NCBI GenBank assembly: GCA_964352785.1
Contig: CAYGTI010000004.1
Coordinates: 1-64,000 of the forward strand
Direction of reading: 5' to 3'
DNA: 64,000 bases
From: JACOMS01 sp964352785
GTDB taxonomy: Bacteria > Pseudomonadota > Alphaproteobacteria > Caulobacterales > Maricaulaceae
This document shows, piece after piece, positions 32,886 through 39,486 of the stretch. Position 1 is the first letter of the stretch. The number at the start of each line of letters is the position of its first letter. Under the pieces are notes generated by a model, which was not told where the DNA came from, did not search any database, and saw only the letters and a program-made list of their open reading frames with translations. The position numbers and the translations under genes are program-made.

Positions 32886-34589
32886 ATGAAAATAAAAACG
32901 CTATGGGCGGGCGCCGCCGCGCTGTTTATTGTGGGCTGTGCCAGCACGTCAACGCAGTATAACTTTCTGGATACAACGCCGCCGGACGCAAAGTTGTTCG
33001 GGGAGTATCTGGTTGGGAGTTATGCTGACAATATCAATGATGCTGAGGCACGCTCGAACTATTATACAAGTGCATTTGAACGCGTGCCGGATGATCTGAG
33101 CCTTGGGCGCCGGGCGGTTACGTCTGCGGTCACTGCGGGCGATATGACGCTTGCGCGAAAGCTCGCAAAGCAAGTTTTGGAAACGAATCCGAGCGAGCCC
33201 ATGTCACGGGCGCTTTTGGGCGCGGACGCCTTTGCGGCAGGGCAACACGTAAAAGCTGAAAATTATTTTGAAACAGCAACCGCTGATTTGACCGTTCAAG
33301 TTTTAATATCAATTATGCGCGGTTGGAATTTTGCCGCACAGGGTAATCCAGACAAAGCCAAATCAGTGTTCGCGTCTATTCCTGGTGGTGGATATTTTCA
33401 GGTTTTGGGTCAACTTCAAACGGCCAATCTTGATGCCTCGCTTGGCCGTATTGATGACGCCGTTGAAGCTTATGAAACTGTTGCGGCCTCGTCGCTCTCG
33501 CCGATAGAAACGGCTTTATCTAAAGCGAGAGCGCTTTCGGCGGCGGATGATTTCGACGCAGCAAAAGAATCTCTAGAGATGTTTTCCGAAGAGAACGGCA
33601 CGTTTGAGGCCGGGCCCGTGCGTGTCTATTTAGACCGTCTTGAAGCCGGTGAGCCTGCGGGTAAGCTCTTGACGTCTCAGCAAGAGGCTGCACGGGCTTT
33701 AACAGAGTCCTCTTATGGTTTTTTCTTGCGTAACCGCGCCAATGATGTGGCTGAAGTTTTCCTGAGAACGGCGTTAGAGCTTGATCCCGACCATGATAAA
33801 GCAAAATTATGGCTCGGCAACCTCATTGAAAATACGGGCCGTGAAACCGAAGCCATGACATTGTTTCAGTCTGTGCCTGACGCCTCTCCTTATATCGTCT
33901 CCGCCCTGCTTTCGCAGGCCAATATATATTTTGCCAAAGATGATGACGAAACCGCGATTGCCATTCTCGAGCAGGCCAATGCAGACCATACATCTTTTAT
34001 CACGCGCGAATCCCTTGGACGTGCCCGGCTAATTCGTGAAAATTATGAGGACGCGTTGCCGATTTATGATGCCCTCGTCAAAAGTATGAGCGAAGAGGAC
34101 TTAGCGAATAATCCAGAGCCGCTATATTTTCGAGGCATCTGTTATGAACGTCTAAAGCAATGGGATAAGGCTGTTGCTGATTTTAAACAGGTTCTTGAGA
34201 TTAATCCTGATAGTGCGGATGCCCTGAATTATCTGGGTTACACGTGGGTAGACCGTAACGAAAACCTTGAAGAGGCCTTTAAAATGATCCGCCGCGCTGT
34301 CGAGATAGAACCTAATAGCGGCGCGATTGTCGATTCGCTTGGCTGGGCCCATTACAAGCTGGGTCAATATGACGAGGCGCGCGTTCAGCTCGAAAAAGCG
34401 GTTGAACTATCACCCTCGAGCGCAACGATTATTGATCATTTGGGCGACGTTTATTGGAAGTTAGGACGTTTTCGCGAAGCGGGCTATCAGTGGAAGCGCG
34501 CGCTTGAATTTGATCCAACTAATGAAGAAAAGACCAGTATTAACGCCAAGCTTAAAGGCGGGCTGGATGCTGTTCAGGTTTTGCCCTAG
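32886..34589 (+). CDS. TPR-repeat lipoprotein
   Basis: 567 residues. Lipoprotein signal with FIVGC (Cys18), then a mostly helical protein with tetratricopeptide repeats, clearest in the C-terminal third: YFRGICYERLKQWDKAVADF, the NYLGYTWVDRNENLEEAFKM unit, SLGWAHYKLGQYDEAR and HLGDVYWKLGRFREAG. This C-terminal pattern is widely conserved in alphaproteobacterial outer-membrane-associated TPR proteins; function is unsettled (envelope assembly is one suggestion). It lies between ETF-QO and ispE on the same strand. Confidence 0.88.
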   Translation: MKIKTLWAGAAALFIVGCASTSTQYNFLDTTPPDAKLFGEYLVGSYADNINDAEARSNYYTSAFERVPDDLSLGRRAVTSAVTAGDMTLARKLAKQVLETNPSEPMSRALLGADAFAAGQHVKAENYFETATADLTVQVLISIMRGWNFAAQGNPDKAKSVFASIPGGGYFQVLGQLQTANLDASLGRIDDAVEAYETVAASSLSPIETALSKARALSAADDFDAAKESLEMFSEENGTFEAGPVRVYLDRLEAGEPAGKLLTSQQEAARALTESSYGFFLRNRANDVAEVFLRTALELDPDHDKAKLWLGNLIENTGRETEAMTLFQSVPDASPYIVSALLSQANIYFAKDDDETAIAILEQANADHTSFITRESLGRARLIRENYEDALPIYDALVKSMSEEDLANNPEPLYFRGICYERLKQWDKAVADFKQVLEINPDSADALNYLGYTWVDRNENLEEAFKMIRRAVEIEPNSGAIVDSLGWAHYKLGQYDEARVQLEKAVELSPSSATIIDHLGDVYWKLGRFREAGYQWKRALEFDPTNEEKTSINAKLKGGLDAVQVLP

Positions 34590-34590
34590 T

Positions 34591-34670
34591 GCAATTCTCG
34601 TTAATTCAGGATCAGACATTAGGCCTTATTTCCCCATTTTCTGATGCCTCCTTCAGTATATTTACACAGG
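34591..34670 (+). repeat. 80-base structured repeat, copy 2 (3' of TPR lipoprotein)
   Basis: About 66% identical, without gaps, to 13401-13480. Stem ATCAGA (34611-34616) pairs with TCTGAT; in copy 1 the same stem is TCGGA/TCCGA, so one base pair changes on both sides (G-C to A-T), a compensatory change that favours a real RNA structure. The inner stem is weaker than in copy 1. It starts just after the TPR-gene stop (34589) and ends 11 bases before ispE. Confidence 0.5.
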
Positions 34671-34681
34671 ACGTATCCTAG

Positions 34682-35545
34682 ATGCCGAGCGAGCTTGCAA
34701 AAGCCAAAATCAATCTCACGCTTCATGTCGGGCGAGTGATTAAAGATCAGGCGGACGAATTTTTTGGCTATCATCCGCTTGATAGTCTTGTGGTGTTTGC
34801 CGACATAGCAGATATTTTATCCTGCACGCCCAGTGATAAAACACGTCTGAGGATTTCAGGCCCCTTTGCAAAAAACCTGAGGGCAAATGAGGATAATCTG
34901 GTTCTCAAAGCATTTCGCGCAGTGGAACGGCACGTTGGATGTGAGCCGCTTGAATTTTCACTTGAGAAAAACCTTCCCATCGCGGCGGGTATTGGTGGGG
35001 GCAGTGCAAATGCTGCTGCGGCGCTACGGTTGATGATGGCTTACGCTGACATGCCCCGCACAGATTGGCTGGATATTGCGCTGCGCTTGGGCGCGGATGT
35101 GCCGATCTGCTTAAGCGCGAAAACCGCGCGCATGACAGGCATCGGCGAGAGCGTCACGCCGCTGTCGGGGCTGGGGCAGGTTCATGCCGTGCTCGTCAAT
35201 CCGGGCGTTGCTGTCATGACCAAAGATATTTTCGCCGCGCTTGATCTGGGCTGCGCCCAAGAGACGCCGCGCCCGCAAAAAACCTCTGGAGACTTGCTTG
35301 CGCGCGCAATGGACGGACGCAATGATCTAGAGCCGCCAGCCGCAGCGCTCGCGCCGCAAATTACCGAATGCCTAAGGGCGCTTAGTTCGCAGCCGGGTTG
35401 TCTTCTGGCGCGGATGTCAGGCTCCGGCGCGACGTGCTTTGGCCTGTTCGAAACCCGCGCCGCGTCTTTGGTTGCCGCAGATCACATATCAAGGCTGCAT
35501 CCCACATGGTGGGTGCAGGCGGCTTTGCTGGGCGATGCGTTATGA
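34682..35545 (+). CDS. ispE: 4-diphosphocytidyl-2-C-methyl-D-erythritol kinase
   Basis: 287 residues, GHMP kinase. AKINLTLHVGR at the N-terminus, the ATP-binding PIAAGIGGGSANAAAALRLM at about 99-118, LGADVPICL, and the C-terminal GSGATCFGLFE. Fourth step of the MEP isoprenoid pathway. It overlaps the following transferase gene (ATGA at 35542-35545). The polyprenyl diphosphate synthase nearby on the other strand uses the pathway's products. Confidence 0.94.
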   Translation: MPSELAKAKINLTLHVGRVIKDQADEFFGYHPLDSLVVFADIADILSCTPSDKTRLRISGPFAKNLRANEDNLVLKAFRAVERHVGCEPLEFSLEKNLPIAAGIGGGSANAAAALRLMMAYADMPRTDWLDIALRLGADVPICLSAKTARMTGIGESVTPLSGLGQVHAVLVNPGVAVMTKDIFAALDLGCAQETPRPQKTSGDLLARAMDGRNDLEPPAAALAPQITECLRALSSQPGCLLARMSGSGATCFGLFETRAASLVAADHISRLHPTWWVQAALLGDAL

Positions 35546-36597
35546 CGCTATACATGTTGTATGTTATGGGATTTGCTTTTGCCATGTCTCTCGCGTTTAC
35601 AGGCTTTATGATTCATGCGGGTGTTGGCGATGTGCCTGAAAACAGGTCTAATCACAAAGCGATCACGCCGACAGCGGGCGGGGTTGGTATTGTTGCAGGC
35701 TTAGGCGGGCTGATTTTGATTTTGCCGCAATTTTTTGTGCCGACTTTTCTGTCGCCAGATTGGCCGTTAATTCTCACATCTATGTGGGCCATCGGCCTTT
35801 TGGGCCTCATTGATGATGTCTTTCCTATTCCAGCGGTTTTAAAGTTTTGCCTGATGATTGTTGTGGCTGGTATGGCCGTCAGAGTTGTGGGGCCTGTGAC
35901 GGTTCTGCCATATGCGGCTGAGGGCTTCGCTATTCCCTATTGGGCCGGGTTTGCGGGGTCTTTATTGTGGATATTTGCGGTCACAAATGCTGTGAACTTT
36001 ATCGATGGATCAAACGGTCTGATGGCGATGATTATGATGCTTGCGAGCCTCGGCCTAGCCGTAGTTGCTGCGGTCATAGGCGCGCCGCAGGCCATGTTGA
36101 TTCCGCTTGGGCTTGCTGCGGGTTTGGCCGGGTTTCTGCCCTATAACCTTCGAGGCAAAGCCTTGATTTTCTCCGGTGATGTCGGGTCTTTATTTACGGG
36201 ATTCAGCTTTGCCTTGGCCGTGTTGATGCTTTGCCGCGAAAAACCTGACGCGATGCCGGTCTTTATCGGGCCAGTGCTGATTTTACCGCTTTTAACCGAT
36301 GTGCTGTTGACCATGCTGCGCCGCGCTAAGCACGGTGAAAACTTACTCGCGCCGCACCGCAAACATATTTACCAACGGTTGATTACCCACGGTCACGGCC
36401 ATGTGGCGATTGCGATTTATTACGGTATTATCACAGCGGCGCTGGCCATTTTTGCTGTTATGCTCGCGCAAATGGGCCATCACCGTTTTACGGCGTTCTT
36501 TATCTTTCCGGCTATTTTGATGTCGGCTGTTTATTATGTACTGGTACGCCGGCTTAAAGCGCGGGCCATATCAAAACGAAAACCTAACAGGCCTTAA
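35542..36597 (+). CDS. WecA/MraY-family phospho-sugar transferase
   Basis: 351 residues from ATG 35542 (overlaps the ispE stop); a longer frame from 35398 lies within ispE and is rejected. About ten membrane helices. Family motifs: NRSNHKAITPTAGGVGI, GLIDDVFP, NAVNFIDGSNGLMAM (cytosolic Asp pair) and GDVGSLFTGF, with HRKHIYQRLITHGH near the end. It transfers a sugar-1-phosphate (typically GlcNAc-1-P or a deoxysugar) from UDP to undecaprenyl phosphate to start a surface glycan. Smaller differences from MraY (no muropeptide motif) favour the WecA/WbpL side. Confidence 0.88.
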   Translation: MTLYMLYVMGFAFAMSLAFTGFMIHAGVGDVPENRSNHKAITPTAGGVGIVAGLGGLILILPQFFVPTFLSPDWPLILTSMWAIGLLGLIDDVFPIPAVLKFCLMIVVAGMAVRVVGPVTVLPYAAEGFAIPYWAGFAGSLLWIFAVTNAVNFIDGSNGLMAMIMMLASLGLAVVAAVIGAPQAMLIPLGLAAGLAGFLPYNLRGKALIFSGDVGSLFTGFSFALAVLMLCREKPDAMPVFIGPVLILPLLTDVLLTMLRRAKHGENLLAPHRKHIYQRLITHGHGHVAIAIYYGIITAALAIFAVMLAQMGHHRFTAFFIFPAILMSAVYYVLVRRLKARAISKRKPNRP

Positions 36598-36611
36598 AAC
36601 CTGACTGGAAA

Positions 36612-37631
36612 CTAGGCGACGCGCTCGACAACATAGTCAGCTAAATCCTGTAAGCAGGACCGCCATTCTGACTGCGGGAAGATATTAAGCGCCTCGCGGG
36701 CGTCACCTGCAAACTGTTTCGCCAAATCAAATGTCGATTGTAGGGCTCCGGCGCTTCGAAGGATCGATACCGCTTTTTCAAGGTCGACGTCTTTCTGATC
36801 GTGCTCTGTGATGACGCGCCGCCAAAACAGTTTTTCATCTTTGCTGGCAGACTGTAGCGCGCGAATAACGGGGAGCGTGACTTTCCCCTCGCGGAAGTCA
36901 TCTCCGACAGATTTTCCGAGAGCGCTTTCAAACCCGCCATAATCCAGCGCGTCATCAACAAGCTGAAAGGCGAGGCCGAGCTTAAGGCCGTAATCTTTGA
37001 GTGCCGCGCGTTCGATGTCCGAGCGCTTCGCAATGACGGGCGCAACTTCGGTGGCCGCAGCAAACAACGCCGCCGTTTTTGCGCCGATCACCTGCATATA
37101 GGCGTCTTCGCTCATATCAATGTCACGAAGCGCCGCAAGCTGCTGTACTTCGCCCTCGGCAATGACCGACGACGCTGTGGAGAGAATGCCCAGCGCTTGC
37201 ATCGAGTCCGTCTCGACCATAAGGTTAAACGCGCGGGCGAACAAAAAGTCTCCGACAAGAATACTGGCTGAGTTACCCCAAATCAGGTTGGCGGGTTTTG
37301 CGCCGCGTCGTAATTCGCTCTCATCAACCACATCATCATGCAAAAGAGTTGCGCTGTGGATGAACTCGACGGCGGCGGCGAGCTTGAAATGATTGTCGCC
37401 CTGATAGCCGCAAAGACGCGCGCAAGACACTGTCAATAAAGGCCGCAGCCGTTTTCCGCCTGCGCCGACCAAATGCTGCGCGAGATCAGGGATGAGGCCG
37501 ATAGGACTATTCATACGCTCAAGGATCAAAGCATCAACCGCTGCCATATCGTCAGCCGCAAGCGCCCAGAGCCGCTCTGCGGGCGTCGCAGGGTCGCTTT
37601 TTTGAGCTTTTATAGCGGCGGGGGCATTCAC
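36612..37631 (-). CDS. ispB: polyprenyl (octaprenyl/decaprenyl) diphosphate synthase
   Basis: 339 residues. First Asp-rich motif LLHDDVVDESELRRG and second motif LVDDALDYGG, with GGKRLRPLLTV near the start: a trans-long-chain prenyl diphosphate synthase. It makes the ubiquinone side chain; chain length cannot be read with certainty, decaprenyl being common in this class. It is convergent with the transferase gene and divergent from the DUF2007 gene; the 121-base gap to the latter holds both promoters. Confidence 0.92.
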   Translation of the reverse strand: MNAPAAIKAQKSDPATPAERLWALAADDMAAVDALILERMNSPIGLIPDLAQHLVGAGGKRLRPLLTVSCARLCGYQGDNHFKLAAAVEFIHSATLLHDDVVDESELRRGAKPANLIWGNSASILVGDFLFARAFNLMVETDSMQALGILSTASSVIAEGEVQQLAALRDIDMSEDAYMQVIGAKTAALFAAATEVAPVIAKRSDIERAALKDYGLKLGLAFQLVDDALDYGGFESALGKSVGDDFREGKVTLPVIRALQSASKDEKLFWRRVITEHDQKDVDLEKAVSILRSAGALQSTFDLAKQFAGDAREALNIFPQSEWRSCLQDLADYVVERVA

Positions 37632-37752
37632 GCGTTTGCTATCCTTTGTTATTGGCCAACAAACTACGCGGGGTTAGAAGAGACAGCAAGAGGATTCGTC
37701 AGGCAATGTAGTCGCAGGTTTGATTTAACCCTCATAAGACAACAGGATGACC

Positions 37753-37977
37753 ATGGAACCCATTTTAAAAACAACTAATCCGGCCACGTTAAGCTTTGTT
37801 GAGGCTATTCTCAAAGAGGCGCGCATAGACTCTGTTGTCTTGGATCAGCATGCAAGTCTGATTGACGGCTCTATCGGAGCGGTTCCGCGCCGGGTGATGG
37901 TTCTAAGTGAGGATAAAGCTGCCGCCATCCGCGCTTTAGAGCTTGCGGGTATCGGTGATGAGGTTTTTCGGGGTTAA
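37753..37977 (+). CDS. DUF2007 small protein
   Basis: 74 residues (MEPILKTTNPATLSFVEAIL...). AACAGGA sits 6 bases upstream of ATG 37753, whereas for ATG 37747 it would be too close. The sequence, with ALVSFVEA-type start, ARIDSVVLDQHASLIDG and RRVMVLSEDKAAAIRAL, matches the DUF2007 'putative signal transducing protein' family, a small ferredoxin-like fold often next to ispB/RNA-methylase genes in alphaproteobacteria. Role unknown. Confidence 0.8.
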   Translation: MEPILKTTNPATLSFVEAILKEARIDSVVLDQHASLIDGSIGAVPRRVMVLSEDKAAAIRALELAGIGDEVFRG

Positions 37978-38040
37978 TTGGGGTTGAAATTTACCCTTAT
38001 AGGAATAGGTTGCGCGCCAGACTGACGGACGAGATTTTCC

Positions 38041-38931
38041 ATGGCGACACCGCAACACACACCGCTATCTTTTCAAGGATTGATTTTAACCTTGCAAACC
38101 TACTGGGCGGATAAAGGCTGCGTGATCCTGCAGCCTTTTGATACAGAGGTCGGAGCAGGGACATTGCATCCCGCGACGGTTCTGCGCTCGCTGGGGCCCA
38201 AGGAGTGGAACACGGCCTATGTACAGCCGTCCCGCCGCCCGGCTGATGGACGTTACGGCGAAAACCCCAACCGCTTGCAGCATTATTACCAGTTTCAAGT
38301 GATCATGAAGCCGAATCCCAAAAATTTGCAGGATCTATATCTCGGTTCGCTCGATGCCATCGGCATTGACCGCGACCTGCATGATATCCGCTTCGTTGAG
38401 GATGATTGGGAAAACCCGACAGTTGGTGCGTGGGGGCTGGGCTGGGAAGTCTGGTGCGACGGTATGGAAGTCTCGCAATATACTTATTTCCAACAGGTCG
38501 GTGGCCTTGACGTTGACATGGTCTCGGGTGAGTTGACCTACGGGCTTGAGCGCCTCGCCATGTATGTGCAAGGCGTCGAGAACGTTTATGACCTTGCGTT
38601 TAATGATGACGGGGTGAGTTACGGCGATGTCTTCCACAAAAACGAAGTTGAACAATCGACCTATAATTTCGAACATGCCAATGTGGACTTCGTGCAAAAG
38701 AAATTCGAAATGGCTGAGGCTGAATGTCAATATTTACTGGGTCTTGAAAAACCCCTACCGCTGCCCGCTTACGAGCATGCGCTCAAAGCATCGCATCTGT
38801 TTAACTTGCTCGACGCGCGCGGCGTCGTCTCCCCAACCCAGCGTCAGGAATATATCAAGCGTGTGCGCGACCTCACCAAAGGCTGCGCGGAAAAATATGC
38901 GGCTGGTGAGCGGGAGCCTGTGGATGGTTAG
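38041..38931 (+). CDS. glyQ: glycyl-tRNA synthetase alpha subunit
   Basis: 296 residues, class II synthetase alpha chain: LTLQTYWADKGCVILQPFDTEVGAGT at the start, then YVQPSRRPADGRYGENPNRLQHYYQFQVIMKPNP and WEVWCDGMEVSQYTYFQQ. It binds Gly and ATP and acts as an alpha2beta2 tetramer with GlyS. Normally glyS follows directly; here a repeat element and a DUF559 nuclease gene (38951-39484) separate them. It ends normally at TAG 38931. Confidence 0.97.
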   Translation: MATPQHTPLSFQGLILTLQTYWADKGCVILQPFDTEVGAGTLHPATVLRSLGPKEWNTAYVQPSRRPADGRYGENPNRLQHYYQFQVIMKPNPKNLQDLYLGSLDAIGIDRDLHDIRFVEDDWENPTVGAWGLGWEVWCDGMEVSQYTYFQQVGGLDVDMVSGELTYGLERLAMYVQGVENVYDLAFNDDGVSYGDVFHKNEVEQSTYNFEHANVDFVQKKFEMAEAECQYLLGLEKPLPLPAYEHALKASHLFNLLDARGVVSPTQRQEYIKRVRDLTKGCAEKYAAGEREPVDG

Positions 38932-38950
38932 ACAACCTTGCTACCGCTCG

Positions 38951-39086
38951 GCCCCCTCAGCCGGCTACGCCGACAGCTCCCCCACAAGTGGTGGAGCCAA
39001 ACAGGGTAGAATTTCCTCCACCGCGACGCGGGGGAGGTGGGCTTCGCGCAGCGAAGGTCGGAGGGGGCGCTTTGCTGAGCAAAGCG
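38951..39086 (+). repeat. palindromic repeat element, copy A, between glyQ and the DUF559 gene
   Basis: A run of inverted-repeat modules: GCCCCCTCAG, AGCTCCCCCACAAG-(T)-GGTGGAG, CCTCCACCGC-GAC-GCGGGGGAGGTGG, CTTCGCGCAGCGAAG, GGAGGGGGC and finally GCTTTGC-TGA-GCAAAGC (39069-39085). It matches 40738-40867 module for module. The last hairpin is followed by GTTTT and could terminate or attenuate glyQ transcription before the DUF559 gene. Confidence 0.8.
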
Positions 39087-39100
39087 TTTTGGAGGGGCAA

Positions 39101-39484
39101 GTGCGAAACGCGAATAACAAAGCCCACCGAAAAGCCAAAGCATTGCGCGCTGATGTGCCAGATGCAGAAAAACTCTTATGGTCACATTTGCGGGCAGGAC
39201 AGATGGAAGGCCATAAGTTTCGACGGCAACACCCTATCGGGCCATATGTTGCGGACTTTGCATGCGTGAAATCCAAGCTTGTTATAGAAGTTGATGGCTT
39301 CACGCATACATCTGATGGTGAGGTTGCACATGATAAGAAGCGGGATGCCTATATGGTGTCATTCGGTTGGCATATTCTTCGATTTTGGAATGAACATATT
39401 TATCGTGATATCGATACTGTCCTCGGTGAAATTATAGATACACTTTCCTCCACCACTTGTAGGGGAGGCGCCGCAGGCGTTTGA
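39101..39484 (+). CDS. DUF559 (Vsr-like) endonuclease-domain protein
   Basis: 127 residues from GTG 39101, with GGAGG 5 bases upstream. Typical DUF559 order: KALRADVPDAEKLLWSHLRAGQM, GHKFRRQHPIGPYVADFAC, LVIEVDGFTHTSD, DKKRDAYMVSFGWHILRFWN and a last helix. DFAC...VIEVDG carries the PD-(D/E)xK-like nuclease residues. The biological role of this family is unknown; it resembles very-short-patch-repair enzymes. Its last ~12 codons (SSTTCRGGAAGV) are made from a half copy of the repeat that precedes it. The stop TGA is 2 bases before the glyS ATG. A longer frame from 38627 runs antisense of reason through glyQ and is rejected. Confidence 0.82.
   Translation: MRNANNKAHRKAKALRADVPDAEKLLWSHLRAGQMEGHKFRRQHPIGPYVADFACVKSKLVIEVDGFTHTSDGEVAHDKKRDAYMVSFGWHILRFWNEHIYRDIDTVLGEIIDTLSSTTCRGGAAGV
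39448..39483 (+). repeat. partial copy of the glyQS palindromic repeat at the DUF559 3' end
   Basis: CCTCCACCACTTGTAGGGGAGG followed by CGCCGCAGGCG resembles the middle of copies A and B (CCTCCACC... GGGGGAGGTGG...GCAGCCGCAGG). Together with copy A it brackets the DUF559 gene. Confidence 0.6.
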
Positions 39485-39486
39485 CC

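Noticed and set aside
35398..35541. Longer start for the WecA/MraY-type transferase
   Set aside because: The extension lies entirely within ispE; ATG 35542 overlapping the ispE stop gives a normal membrane N-terminus.
38627..39100. Long N-terminal extension of the DUF559 gene
   Set aside because: The extension runs through glyQ in another frame and through the repeat; GTG 39101 has a good ribosome site and begins where the family begins.
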